In this document: in pieces, positions 45,924 to 55,091 of the stretch
Numbering within the stretch: position 1 is the first letter of the stretch
Layout of the letters: every line of letters begins with the position of its first letter
From: a candidate division KSB1 bacterium
GTDB lineage: Bacteria > Zhuqueibacterota > Zhuqueibacteria > Zhuqueibacterales > Zhuqueibacteraceae
Assembly (NCBI GenBank): GCA_034506175.1
Contig: JAPDQB010000026.1
Coordinates: 1 to 64,000, forward strand
Direction of reading: 5' to 3'
Length of the DNA: 64,000 nucleotides
Program-made: the position numbers and the translations under genes
The notes under the pieces: generated by a model
The model's input: only the letters and a program-made list of their open reading frames with translations
What the model was told of the DNA's origin: nothing
Database searches by the model: none

Positions 45924-46313
45924 TCACCAGGGAATTTGGCCTCGCGGGTATTTGCGGGAGCTGCGAGGAAAGCGGTCTTTCTCCATCGGCCGGAAAATCT
46001 CGCGAAAAAACGAACGGTCGATTTGAATGCCGTCGACTTTGGGATCACTGCCGGGAATAATGAACAACGCCTGTGGCTTGGCGATGCTGCCGAGCACTTC
46101 GACTTTGTCCAGAAAAATTCGCACGTTTTTTCCGCTTTCGTCAATCACCGGCGCCGGCAAGGTATCTTGTGCCGCGGTTTGAGGCGCCGAGGTGGCCGGT
46201 TGTTGTTCCGGCGGTTGTGACTGCGATTCTTGCGCCAGAACCCAAGTCGCCCGGAAACAGACAAGGATTCCCCAAATTATGGCGGCGAAAAAAATCAAAC
46301 GTGATTTCTGCAT
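45924..46313 (-). CDS. small secreted protein of the double-motor operon
   Basis: The protein has 129 residues with a signal peptide ending VLAQ. The mature part has a Gln/Pro-rich stretch, then VRIFLDKVEVLGSIAKPQAL, FIIPGSDPKVDGIQIDRSFF and a basic end. The PG.DP..DGI pattern looks like a conserved envelope motif, but I do not recognise the family. It starts three bases after the large TPR gene stop and is followed by ExbB. Its role may be to link the TPR protein to the motor. Confidence 0.75.
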   Translation of the reverse strand: MQKSRLIFFAAIIWGILVCFRATWVLAQESQSQPPEQQPATSAPQTAAQDTLPAPVIDESGKNVRIFLDKVEVLGSIAKPQALFIIPGSDPKVDGIQIDRSFFREIFRPMEKDRFPRSSRKYPRGQIPW

Positions 46314-46316
46314 CGT

Positions 46317-49300
46317 TTATATTGACTCACCGTTGCCAGTATTACTTTGGTTTATGGTTCCTTCTTCGCCGGTATCCTTCGGCTTTTCTTCAACGGCGCC
46401 GCTGGTTGGCATCACGCCATTGGCCGGCGCGGTAATGCCCAACTCCACGCTCAATGCTTCCATTCGTTGTCGACTCTGTTCGACCCACTGGTTGTTGACG
46501 CCGTTCTCCTCCGCCATTTTCACGTTGGATTGATAGGTGGCAAAGGCCTTTTCTTTGAAGGGGCGAATTTTTTGTTGAAGCTGTTCTTCATATTTTGCCA
46601 TCAAATCTTCGGCGATCTGCTGTCGCGGCGATTCCCAGAAGAAGCGCGCAAACTCCTCGAACGTTGCGCCGATTTTGAATGAGGCCGCCGTCGTCCAATC
46701 CGCGACTTGATAACTTGCGGCTTCTTTGTAATCAGCCAACACTTCGTTGAACAAGGCTTGTTTGCGTTTTAAATTTTTATCGAGCGGCGCTTCGAGATTG
46801 ACCCGGCGGTACGTCTCGTAATTGATTTCTCCGAGCAGAAACTGCGCTTGCGCCGGCATGTAGACATCCACCGGTTGCGATTCGCGAACGTAGCGTCGAT
46901 AAGCCTCAATCGTATTGTTAAAATAATTTGCCGCGACTTGATAGTCCTTGCGTTTATAACAAATTTCACCGGCGCGGCACAGGGCTTCCAGATATTGTCC
47001 GGGATCGCTCTTGTAGGTTGCCAGATAGCGGTCATACGTTTTCAAAGCATTTTCCAACAGACCGGCATTTTCATAACACTGCGCCGAAGCAAACACGGCT
47101 TTAGCGGCATACGGCGAATTGGCGTTCAAGCTCACCAACGCCAGATAATTTTGCGCCGCGCGAGTCCAATTGCTTGACTCTTCGCAAAGCATGGCCGCCT
47201 TGAACAAGGCTTCGTCAACCCGTTTCGAATGGGGAAATTTGTAATACAATTTTTCGTAGGTGTCAATGGCCTTGTCCTTGTTGCCGGCTCGTTCATATTG
47301 CAGTGCGGCTTCGACCAACGCCAGCTCGGAAATGGTCGAATCGTTGCTGCTCAACGCGATGTTGTCAAAGGCCTGCGCGGCGGTCACGGCATCGCCTTTT
47401 TTCTTGAAAACTTCAGCCAATTTGAATTTTGCCGAGTTGATCAAACGATGCGCTCGCTCAACCTGACGGGTTGAATCCGGATATTTCTCCACGACGGCAC
47501 GCGCCCAGCTTTCGGCCTCGAAAAATTTCTCCATTTGTATCGCGCATTGTGCGTTCAACAGATGCGCCTGCACGACAAACTGGCTAGCCGGCAAATCCTT
47601 GATGAGCTTCGAGTAAACACGCTGTGCCATGGCGGGTTGCTGCAGGCTGAATAAGCTCTCGCCATATTTCATCAATATATCCGGCATCTTTTCGCTTGCC
47701 GGCAAAAGTTTGATGAAATCGTTGCATGCCACAAGCGCTTTGGGATAAATCGCATTTGGCACTCGTAACGTATCCGCCTTCCCGCTGCCTAAAAAATCGG
47801 CCAAATAAAATGTCGTGGTGTCCGTGTTTTGCGCCGCGCTTAATTCCTCAAAATGTGCCAGAATCCGGTTGTAAGCAGCATCCGCCTTGAATTCCGAGTT
47901 GGGAAAATTCGCGACGACTTGGTGATATGCTTTGGCTGCATTCGCATAATCCTTGATCTCGTAGTAACACTCAGCTTGATAGTATTGCACTTTGCCGGCA
48001 TTCGGTGATTTCGGAAATTTTTGCAGGAACTCGCCATAGCGCTCGATGGCCGTACGGTAACTCTTTTCGCTCATTTCCTTTTGGCCGCGAGCTTGGGCTT
48101 CTGTGGCCAGCGTCAAGAGTGCCTCTTCCGCCGAAGCCAGCGCCTTTTCACGCGTCGGGCCTTCGGGAAATTTGGCCAACCAGGCACCACCGGGGCCGTA
48201 ATTCTTGACCAGTTTTATCCGAGCCTCCTCGGCTTTTCCCAAATCGCCGGCTTGTAAATAATTCCACACGATTTTGCCTTGAAAATCCGGCGCTTGCTCG
48301 TGATACGGCCATAGCCGCAGGATGGCGTCGAGTGTTTGAATGGCTTCGTCGTAAAAATTTCGTGATTGATACGTTTCAGCCAGGCGCATGAAAATCTCCA
48401 GACTATACGGCTTCTCGCCGAATTGAGTCATGAACGACTCGGCCTTGCGCGCACCGCCATAATCGGCGAAACATTGCGCCACGTATTCAATCGCCTCTTT
48501 ACGCAAATCGGTTTTGGTTTTGCCCAAAATCTCTGTGTTCGAGGCTTTATCAACGAGATTGATGTCGTCGATCAAATAAATGAACGTGCTGATTGCCTTG
48601 GAAAAATCATTCTGATTATAATACGACCAGGCAAGCTTGTATAACGCCATATCAAAGAAAGGATTCTGCCAATTGTTGAGCAGTTTCGAGTAATGATTCA
48701 CCGCTTCGGCGTACTGGCGATGATCGAAATAATACTCACCCAGGCGAAAATGGCTTTCCAAAAGATATCCGCTCTTGGGATGTTCCGCCAAAAGCTTGTG
48801 GAAAAATTCCTTGGCGCGCTCGAGGTTGTTTTCCTCGAGATGGCAAATGGCAATGCGATAGACGACCTTGTCGATAAAAGGCGCCGCGGGATAATGATCG
48901 AGGATTTTATAGCCCATCTCAATTGACGGCCGATAGCTCGGGCGCGGCATCACCGGCTCGGTCTTGATTTCGCCTCTGTCATAACGTTTCAGCAGCGAAT
49001 CATATTCGGCCATCTTCAGTTGATAAGCGTGCGCCGATCGTTTCACATACAATTCCACGAGCTGGAACATGACGGTCGGGGTGAAATCACTGTCGGGATA
49101 TTTGGCGATGAGCTGCTCACCTTCGGCTATGGCACGCTCCAAATCGCGAATGTTGGGGCTGAGCGGTTGCACAATGCTCCCGGGGGAATTCGTCTCAGCG
49201 GTTTTGTTGGCCGCAATCGTTTTGCCATCCCTGCTGTTGGCCTTTGCTGGAACCGCCGGCTTGCCGATATCTGCGGTCCGCACCTGGGCCGTAACAGAAT

Positions 49301-49376
49301 TGCCCATATAAAAGTAGAAGAGGAGCAGCGCGGAAAAGATGCTGGCATGCGAAAGTTGTTTCGTATTGGTCTTCAT
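46317..49376 (-). CDS. large TPR-repeat periplasmic protein
   Basis: The protein has 1019 residues from the ATG at 49376. An earlier TTG at 49481 would place a non-signal tail ahead of the hydrophobic stretch (IFSALLLFYFYMGN). After a linker the whole protein is made of TPR repeats (for example FRLGEYYFDHRQYAEAVNHY, KVQYYQAECYYEIKDYANAA, AQCYENAGLLENALKTYDRY). The C-terminus is a coiled, Glu/Gly-rich tail. Myxobacterial gliding operons carry very large TPR proteins in the same position, so it may scaffold the complex across the periplasm. The exact counterpart cannot be assigned. Confidence 0.85.
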   Translation of the reverse strand: MKTNTKQLSHASIFSALLLFYFYMGNSVTAQVRTADIGKPAVPAKANSRDGKTIAANKTAETNSPGSIVQPLSPNIRDLERAIAEGEQLIAKYPDSDFTPTVMFQLVELYVKRSAHAYQLKMAEYDSLLKRYDRGEIKTEPVMPRPSYRPSIEMGYKILDHYPAAPFIDKVVYRIAICHLEENNLERAKEFFHKLLAEHPKSGYLLESHFRLGEYYFDHRQYAEAVNHYSKLLNNWQNPFFDMALYKLAWSYYNQNDFSKAISTFIYLIDDINLVDKASNTEILGKTKTDLRKEAIEYVAQCFADYGGARKAESFMTQFGEKPYSLEIFMRLAETYQSRNFYDEAIQTLDAILRLWPYHEQAPDFQGKIVWNYLQAGDLGKAEEARIKLVKNYGPGGAWLAKFPEGPTREKALASAEEALLTLATEAQARGQKEMSEKSYRTAIERYGEFLQKFPKSPNAGKVQYYQAECYYEIKDYANAAKAYHQVVANFPNSEFKADAAYNRILAHFEELSAAQNTDTTTFYLADFLGSGKADTLRVPNAIYPKALVACNDFIKLLPASEKMPDILMKYGESLFSLQQPAMAQRVYSKLIKDLPASQFVVQAHLLNAQCAIQMEKFFEAESWARAVVEKYPDSTRQVERAHRLINSAKFKLAEVFKKKGDAVTAAQAFDNIALSSNDSTISELALVEAALQYERAGNKDKAIDTYEKLYYKFPHSKRVDEALFKAAMLCEESSNWTRAAQNYLALVSLNANSPYAAKAVFASAQCYENAGLLENALKTYDRYLATYKSDPGQYLEALCRAGEICYKRKDYQVAANYFNNTIEAYRRYVRESQPVDVYMPAQAQFLLGEINYETYRRVNLEAPLDKNLKRKQALFNEVLADYKEAASYQVADWTTAASFKIGATFEEFARFFWESPRQQIAEDLMAKYEEQLQQKIRPFKEKAFATYQSNVKMAEENGVNNQWVEQSRQRMEALSVELGITAPANGVMPTSGAVEEKPKDTGEEGTINQSNTGNGESI

Positions 49377-49417
49377 GGTCAACCTGTTCCCTTCTCCTGA
49401 GCAAAGCCCTTTAAGCA

Positions 49418-50161
49418 TTATTTCGGCATTCCTTTGAGAAACAGTGCTCGGGCTTTGCCGTATTCGGCATAGGCGTGCCAATGTTTGCGCGACTCCTTTC
49501 GCTCGATTTCTTTTTGCATGAGTTCGATATTTTGCGAAGCTTCTTCAAACAGCTTGCGCTCGGTCATGATGTTTTCAATCAATTGATCTTGCTGGCGTGA
49601 CAAGCGGCTATGTTCATCTTTGATGTACTTCGGTACCGCTTTATCCAGATTTATCTTTGTCAACAGCTTTGCTTCCAACATCAACAATTGAATTTTCAAT
49701 TTTTCCATCGCCTGTTCTTGCTCGCGCAGCCCGAGCTGCAGCTCGGCGACGCGTTCGACAATATTATTGGCCTCGGGATAGCGTTGGCTGATGTAATCGT
49801 ATTCCTTGAACGCAAAATCATAAAATCCCATTTGCAGATAACATTGCCCGAGCAAAAAGCGCGCTTCCTCCCCAAATTCGGCCTCATCGTAATTTTTGAT
49901 CAATTCGTTAAGCGTGATAACCGCCGTCTGAAAATCATTCTGCTTGATCGCCGCCCAGCTGCTCGCCAGCAGAGCATGAGGAAAAACTTCGTGATCGGCA
50001 TTAATACGACGAAAATGGGCAATGGCTTCCGGATAATAGCCCAATTCGTAATAAATGTAACCCAATGATAAGTGCGTGTTATTGATAACTTCTCGTTGTT
50101 CGGGTCGAATCAACGGCAGGGTCAGCAATTTGCGCAACGCCGTGACGGCTCGATTGACCAT
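49418..50161 (-). CDS. TPR protein, downstream half of a frameshifted pair
   Basis: The protein has 247 residues from the ATG at 50161. TPR repeats (YIYYELGYYPEAIAHFRRIN, EARFLLGQCYLQMGFYDFAF) are followed by a coiled-coil C-terminus (residues about 140-235). There is no signal peptide and no ribosome site; its ATG lies inside an A10 run of the upstream gene. The sense of the TPR continues directly from the upstream gene (YLKKK then MVNRAVTALR), so it is probably the second half of one protein of about 453 residues made by a -1 frameshift. Confidence 0.7.
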   Translation of the reverse strand: MVNRAVTALRKLLTLPLIRPEQREVINNTHLSLGYIYYELGYYPEAIAHFRRINADHEVFPHALLASSWAAIKQNDFQTAVITLNELIKNYDEAEFGEEARFLLGQCYLQMGFYDFAFKEYDYISQRYPEANNIVERVAELQLGLREQEQAMEKLKIQLLMLEAKLLTKINLDKAVPKYIKDEHSRLSRQQDQLIENIMTERKLFEEASQNIELMQKEIERKESRKHWHAYAEYGKARALFLKGMPK

Positions 50162-50778
50162 TTTTTTTTTAAATAGGCCAGGCCGACGGTATACAAACTA
50201 TGGTCAAAATACTTACTGCGAGCCCGTACTTTACTGAGCGCGGCAATGGCATTATCGTAATCGCGTTGAGAATAGTAAGACATGCCGGCATAATAGCGCG
50301 CGCCATCGATAATATCGTCATCGGAAAATTTGGCGACGATGCCCGCGAAAAGTTTCAGGCACTCCTCGTAATTTTCAGTCTGATAGGCAATTTGCTGCAA
50401 TCCATAAAGCGCCTCGGCGGCATAATCGCTTTGCGGATATTTTGTCAACAAAAAACGAAACATCTTCGCCGAGGATTTATACATGGTCATTTGATACATG
50501 CTTTCACCGAGATGGTACAACACGCCGTCGACTTGCGAAAATGCCGGATAATAATCGAGCAAAATGATCAACTCACGCGCCGCTTTCCAATACTCCTTTT
50601 CGTCGAAATTTTTCCGCGCATTTTGATACAGCCGCGCAGCCGCCCTGTCCATGTTGCGATCTTGCAAAAGCTCGGGAACGCCATCTTGTTCTTGCGACCA
50701 GGCGTCAACAACATTTGCCAAGCCCACCAGGCCTATGCAAACCCAGGTGTTGATAAAATGTGTCAATCTTATTTTCAT
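50122..50778 (-). CDS. TPR protein, upstream half of a frameshifted pair
   Basis: The zero-frame product has 218 residues with a signal peptide (LVGLANVVDA). The TPR-like repeats include YWKAARELIILLDYYPAF, YAAEALYGLQQIAY and ARYYAGMSYYSQRDYDNAI. The zero frame leaves the TPR pattern at YLKKK and ends 12 unrelated residues later (WSIEPSRRCANC). A -1 shift at the A run joins the frame of the gene at 49418 in mid-repeat. It is first of the double-motor operon after the outer-membrane protein gene. Confidence 0.72.
   Translation of the reverse strand: MKIRLTHFINTWVCIGLVGLANVVDAWSQEQDGVPELLQDRNMDRAAARLYQNARKNFDEKEYWKAARELIILLDYYPAFSQVDGVLYHLGESMYQMTMYKSSAKMFRFLLTKYPQSDYAAEALYGLQQIAYQTENYEECLKLFAGIVAKFSDDDIIDGARYYAGMSYYSQRDYDNAIAALSKVRARSKYFDHSLYTVGLAYLKKKWSIEPSRRCANC
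50161..50173 (-). promoter_or_regulatory. candidate -1 frameshift site (T TTA AAA with A10 run)
   Basis: On the minus strand the sequence is TTT followed by ten A (T10 at 50161-50170 and AAA at 50171-50173 on the plus strand). In frame this is TAT TTA AAA AAA AAA TGG. T_TTA_AAA is a canonical X_XXY_YYZ slippery heptamer and A_AAA_AAA follows. A -1 shift, or transcript slippage adding one A, joins the two TPR halves. An assembly error in the homopolymer is the other explanation. Confidence 0.5.
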
Positions 50779-50815
50779 TCCAATTCAAAGCACGTTAATG
50801 AATAACTTGTTTCGG

Positions 50816-51979
50816 TCATTCAAGGTGTTCAAGCGGCGGTTTATCTTGTGAAGATTTGTCTTGCGACGATTTTTCCGCGGGCGTTTTTTGTTCGACGGGA
50901 TTTCCCTCCGTCGATTTGTCTTCTGGCGGCTTCACTTCCAGCGGCTTTTCAGTGGTTTGGAGCGATTCCTGCATTTTTGTCAAGTTTTTCTCGACGTTTT
51001 CTCGTTCAATTCGGATTTGTTCGAGTTCCTGCATCGCCCGTTTCTCTTTGCGCAGGCGTGCCGCGGCGTTGGGACGGTGTTCGGCTCCACCATGTCCGCT
51101 GACTTGATAATTCAAGCCCAAGATCACCTTCCAGTCCGCATAATCCTTTTTGTATTTTATATAAAGTGGATCTATCAGGCCGGTGACGGGTTTTTCCAAC
51201 CCCCAATCAGCGACAAAGTCCAGAATAAAATTCCACGGACCGAGGATTTTGAGCCCTTGCGAGATACGACTCGAGTTTTCCTTTCTACTGACCATAGGAT
51301 TATTCGCAAAAAATTCACCGGTGTATTCGGTGTAAAAAACGAGGGAGCGAATTGGAAATTTCATTCCGACACCAACCAGATACTGATCTTCTTCATCATT
51401 AAAAGGTTGATCGCTGAAATCATGGTCGAAGTAGCCAAAGTTTGCATATAGTTTCAGCGGTACCACAGGAAAGGCATCCGTCATGTCCATGGTGACCAAC
51501 CCAAGAAATCCACCGCCAAATTTTCCGGAGGAATATGGCTCATACGGAACGTTATGATTTTTGGCAACGGGAATATTGGCAAAAAGATTCAAGCCGGTTG
51601 AAAAGGCGCCAAAACTCAGCGGCGTGGCATATTTCAAGCCGACACGCATATCGCCGGGCGGACCCCACACATGTTTTTGGTCATCCTGATAAAGGACCGG
51701 GCTGACGGTAATTTCCGTCCGCCGCGTAACGCCAAGAGTAAATCCAAGCGATAACGTGTGATCCTTTCCCAGACTGTTATTTCGCTTGGAAGGATCAAGA
51801 AAGGTTTGAAAATAGCTATTAATGAAAAATTGGCCACGACCGAGTGGCTCCGCCGTGAAAACTCGCATCAATCCCCGGCCACCGTAAATAGTGGTTTGGC
51901 TGTAGCACGGTAAGCTGAATGCGAAAAGTAGGCAAAAAGCGGTCAAGAGTCGAGATACACGCTCCACGATGCAGTCCAT
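50816..51979 (-). CDS. outer-membrane barrel protein with C-terminal coiled tail
   Basis: The protein has 387 residues with a signal peptide ending PCYSQ. It contains alternating strands typical of a beta barrel (LSLGFTLGVTRRTEITVSP, GLKYATPLSFGAFSTGLNL, YLVGVGMKFPIRSLVFYTEY) to about residue 300, then a Lys/Glu/Pro-rich, coiled tail of about 80 residues (LRKEKRAMQELEQIRIEREN). It lies 37 bases upstream of the TPR pair and has the same direction, so it is probably the first gene of the operon and its outer-membrane component. No strong ribosome site was seen at 51979. The family was not identified. Confidence 0.78.
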   Translation of the reverse strand: MDCIVERVSRLLTAFCLLFAFSLPCYSQTTIYGGRGLMRVFTAEPLGRGQFFINSYFQTFLDPSKRNNSLGKDHTLSLGFTLGVTRRTEITVSPVLYQDDQKHVWGPPGDMRVGLKYATPLSFGAFSTGLNLFANIPVAKNHNVPYEPYSSGKFGGGFLGLVTMDMTDAFPVVPLKLYANFGYFDHDFSDQPFNDEEDQYLVGVGMKFPIRSLVFYTEYTGEFFANNPMVSRKENSSRISQGLKILGPWNFILDFVADWGLEKPVTGLIDPLYIKYKKDYADWKVILGLNYQVSGHGGAEHRPNAAARLRKEKRAMQELEQIRIERENVEKNLTKMQESLQTTEKPLEVKPPEDKSTEGNPVEQKTPAEKSSQDKSSQDKPPLEHLE

Positions 51980-52320
51980 TGAGGTTAAATGCGATGACTC
52001 AACTATTTTTTAACATCAAGCGTACAAGCAAACTTGCACTTTTGCAAAATTTTTTTCGCGGGTTGGGATTAAAAGAAGAGCAAATAAAACCACAAGATTG
52101 AACTTCCTCACACCGCAAAATGGGAAGCACAGCAACGCTAACACACACAAGTTTCATGCCAACCACTGACTGCGATGACGATGAGAGTATGGTGTGAGAA
52201 AGTATGCTGATAATCGTTTATAAAAATTGAAGGTAAATCTGCGAGCATAACCCTGATTTGTGGCATGCAAAAATTGAAATGCTGACTCAGGCTGAAACAC
52301 GGAGCGGAAGGGTATTTCGT
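51980..52320. other. 340-base gap between the motor operon and PAP2
   Basis: No supported gene on either strand. It should include the operon promoter for 51979 (-). The palindrome TTCGTTTACGTAAGCGAA at 52318 overlaps the PAP2 stop. Nothing else was recognised. Confidence 0.4.
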
Positions 52321-53292
52321 TTACGTAAGCGAATTGGGGGAGGGTTCTGTCACCAGAAGGGGAGGCAAAGGTGTTGTTGCAAAGCTTGCTTTTTTAAAAT
52401 AAGCTCGCCGCCATAACCATTCAAAGGCTGCCGCTAAAAGCACGCCGAAGACGGCGTCAAGAACATAATGATATTGCAAAAGGAAAATCGACATCGTCAA
52501 AGCTATCACCAACGGGATAAGGCTCCAAAACGCAACGCGATGATCGTTACGCAATGTCAGCACGGCCACCCAGGCGACGGCGACGTGCGAACTTGGAAAG
52601 GCCGCGCCAACTACGGAAACGTAATTTTGCAATGTCGCAATCATGTGATAAAATAAACCGCCGGCAAAATTGAGTTGTTCATTTAAATTCAACGCATGGC
52701 GCGGACTGCGGGCCGGAACAATCATGAAAAGAACGTAACAAACATAAAAAGCCAAACAAAGTCGATTCATGAAACCCACAAAGGCCGGATGACTTTTCCC
52801 GTCGTTGAAATGAAAAAAATAATACCACACGGCGATGCCGAAAATAATGGGATAATAACTCCAATAAGCGAACGCCGCGATTTCTACCGACCACGGCGGC
52901 AAATTTTTTGCGAAGAACATGTGCGCCGGTTGTCCGAACAACCAGAGGTCGAACTGAATTAAATGTTTCTCAATCCAATAGGGAAAAATGAGATTGGCCA
53001 AATGGGTAAATTCGCCGAACAAAAAAAAAGTAAACCAAAACAAGGGATGCCAATCACGCAGAAACTGCAACCATCCTGGCGGGATATAAGGACGATGTGT
53101 TTGTGAGCGCAGTTGTCCCCAATAAATGAGCAAAACAACAACGACGCTGATAATCAGGTGGCTGAGGAGAATACGGCCCCGAATCGGAAGGGGTTTGGGC
53201 GAAAAAGCGGCCAGCAATAGTGTGAGCCACAGATAACCGAAGGTTAAACGATCGTAAAGCCGCAGGTGAGTCCAAAAATTCTTGAGGGTCAT
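52321..53292 (-). CDS. PAP2-family membrane phosphatase (AUR1-like)
   Basis: The protein has 323 residues with about six transmembrane helices. The PAP2 motifs VPARSPRHAL (C1-like), GAAFPSSHVAVAW (C2, His) and QYHYVLDAVFGVLLA (C3, His-Asp) are present. The spacing resembles the AUR1/inositol-phosphorylceramide-synthase-like branch. It is likely a lipid phosphatase or phosphotransferase in the inner membrane. It is transcribed after a terminator that follows miaB and has no obvious functional partner nearby. Confidence 0.82.
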   Translation of the reverse strand: MTLKNFWTHLRLYDRLTFGYLWLTLLLAAFSPKPLPIRGRILLSHLIISVVVVLLIYWGQLRSQTHRPYIPPGWLQFLRDWHPLFWFTFFLFGEFTHLANLIFPYWIEKHLIQFDLWLFGQPAHMFFAKNLPPWSVEIAAFAYWSYYPIIFGIAVWYYFFHFNDGKSHPAFVGFMNRLCLAFYVCYVLFMIVPARSPRHALNLNEQLNFAGGLFYHMIATLQNYVSVVGAAFPSSHVAVAWVAVLTLRNDHRVAFWSLIPLVIALTMSIFLLQYHYVLDAVFGVLLAAAFEWLWRRAYFKKASFATTPLPPLLVTEPSPNSLT

Positions 53293-53302
53293 AAAGCGTC
53301 AT

Positions 53303-53334
53303 TAAAAAAAACACCGCCTGCGAAGTGTTGGCGG
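53303..53334 (-). terminator. intrinsic terminator after miaB
   Basis: On the minus strand CCGCC (53334-53330) pairs with GGCGG (53318-53314), followed by TGTTTTTTTT. It separates miaB from the PAP2 gene start. Confidence 0.75.
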
Positions 53335-53338
53335 AAAA

Positions 53339-54697
53339 TCAGGTTTCACAACATTCCGTTTGTGCTGCCATGATCGGCAGGAGCCGGCGAGTTTGCCGCT
53401 CGACGGTGCCCCGCAACGTGTTTGTGCCGGCGGCATTGATCCGCACTTGCACGAAATCACCCGGTTTCACCGCCTCATCCCAAAACACCACGCCTTTGTT
53501 TTGATCCGTGCGGCCCAGCCACTCATGAGGATTTTTCTTGCTCGGCTCTTCAACAAGCACTTCGAAAACTTTCCCAATCTCGGCGGCATTGCGCTTTTTG
53601 GAGATCTCACGCTGCAATTCGATAAGCCGTGACAGCCGCTGCAATTTCACTTCGTCCGGCACATCGTCTTTGTATTTGCGCTCCGCTATGGTTTGTTTGC
53701 GCTCGCTGTATTTAAATGTAAAAGCGGCATCAAATTCCACCTGGCGCATGATGTCCAGCGTCTCTTCAAAATCTTCATCGGTCTCGCCGCAAAAGCCGCA
53801 GATCACGTCCGTCGTTAGTGAAACTTCCGGCATGATCAGGCGAATCTCATCAACCAAATCGAGAAATTCCTGCTTGGTGTAAGTCCGGTTCATGCGGTGA
53901 AGCACGCGATCGCTGCCAGCTTGCAAGGGCAGATGAATATGCTTGCAGAGCTTGGGATTGGCTGCCATGGTATGAAGCAGCTTGCGCGGAAAATCTTTCG
54001 GATGCGGAGAGGTGAACCGCACGCGGCGGATGCCGTCCACCTCCGCCGCCATCTGCATCAGATCGGCGAAATCGTATTGCTCGAAACGATAGGAATTGAC
54101 GTTCTGGCCCAACAGCGTGACCTGTTTGAAACCTTCGGCGGCGATGCGATGCACTTCCGCGATGATGTTTTGCGGCTCGCGCGAGCGTTCCCGCCCTCGA
54201 GTGTAAGGCACGACACAGAAGGTGCAGAAATTATCGCAGCCACGCATGATGGCGACCCAAGCGTTGATCCCTGGCTTGCGTTGCGGCGCGATGTCGGAGT
54301 AAGTTTCGTATTCCGAGAGAGAAAAATCGAAGCTCTTTGCCCCGGTCTCGCGCACGGAATTGATGAGCAACGGCAAGCGCTTATAGCTATCCGGCCCGGC
54401 GACAATGTCCACGATCGGCGCATGTTCCGCCAACTGCTCGCGGAGATTCTGCGCCATGCAACCCAGGACACCGACGACGAGATTCTTGTGACGGCGTTTG
54501 CGGCCTTTCAGCTCATTGAGGCGATGATAGATTTTCTCATGCGCATGCTCACGAACCGCGCAGGTGTTCAGCAGCACCACCTCCGCTTGCTCGAGATTTT
54601 CGACAAATGCATGCTGATGACTGCGCAAGATCGAACGAATAAGCTCGGAGTCATATTCATTCATCTGGCAGCCAAAGGTTTCGAGAAAAATTTTCAT
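53339..54697 (-). CDS. miaB: tRNA-2-methylthio-N6-dimethylallyladenosine synthase
   Basis: The protein has 452 residues from the ATG at 54697; the longer frame begins at a TTG. It has the UPF0004 N-domain with Cys at FGCQMN, LLNTCAVREHA and GVLGCMAQ, and the radical-SAM motif RGCDNFCTFCVVPYTRGRERSR. A TRAM domain closes the protein (GDFVQVRINAAGTNTLRG). MiaB thiomethylates A37 of tRNA using two iron-sulfur clusters. All six ligand cysteines are present. Motifs and the RGRERSR stretch favour MiaB over RimO and MtaB. Confidence 0.95.
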   Translation of the reverse strand: MKIFLETFGCQMNEYDSELIRSILRSHQHAFVENLEQAEVVLLNTCAVREHAHEKIYHRLNELKGRKRRHKNLVVGVLGCMAQNLREQLAEHAPIVDIVAGPDSYKRLPLLINSVRETGAKSFDFSLSEYETYSDIAPQRKPGINAWVAIMRGCDNFCTFCVVPYTRGRERSREPQNIIAEVHRIAAEGFKQVTLLGQNVNSYRFEQYDFADLMQMAAEVDGIRRVRFTSPHPKDFPRKLLHTMAANPKLCKHIHLPLQAGSDRVLHRMNRTYTKQEFLDLVDEIRLIMPEVSLTTDVICGFCGETDEDFEETLDIMRQVEFDAAFTFKYSERKQTIAERKYKDDVPDEVKLQRLSRLIELQREISKKRNAAEIGKVFEVLVEEPSKKNPHEWLGRTDQNKGVVFWDEAVKPGDFVQVRINAAGTNTLRGTVERQTRRLLPIMAAQTECCET

Positions 54698-54766
54698 GCG
54701 GCTACATTGGTTTTTTTGCCTCGCTTTCAAAATGACTGCATATTTTGAAAGTGAAACTCCTTGTTT

Positions 54767-55012
54767 TCATGTTTTCAATTCTTTTCCCCGCATCTCCCGT
54801 GCTGTAATGACAAATATTGAAGCAGGTTCCGGATCACGAGTGTAAATAACTTCCGCCTGTCGTCCAGCCCGTGTTTGCCCGCGGGCAGCCCGTGCATCTT
54901 CTCTTGCGGCAGAATCATAAACAGGCTTTTCGAGAATATCGTCAACCTCATCTTCGTCAACCCCATGATCATTATGAGGCTCTCCGCTTGCCGGATCACT
55001 ATAAAATCGAAT
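54767..55012 (-). pseudogene. BrnT/DUF4258-like toxin gene without a proper start codon
   Basis: The minus frame from 55012 to the TGA at 54767 reads IRFYSDPASGEPHNDHGVDE, then DEVDDILEKPVYDS, GQTRAGRQAEVIYTRDPEPA and SIFVITAREMRGKEL. This is the pattern of BrnT/DUF4258-type toxins (DP..GEPH...HGV..EEV, GQT..GR...V.Y..DP....FVITA). The codon before IRF is a stop (TGA), and the first possible initiator would be ATT. The antitoxin was not seen. It is either a gene with an ATT start or a decayed one. AAGGGG lies 11 bases upstream. Confidence 0.5.
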
Positions 55013-55091
55013 TCACAATTTTACCCCTTTCCTTTCCGTCGACTTCCAAGCCACACCAGTTGTTAGGCCTGTGTGCGTTACACGTTTCACG

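Noticed and set aside
45259..45927. 222-codon ORF overlapping ExbB in another frame
   Set aside because: Shadow of the ExbB gene with a biased composition.
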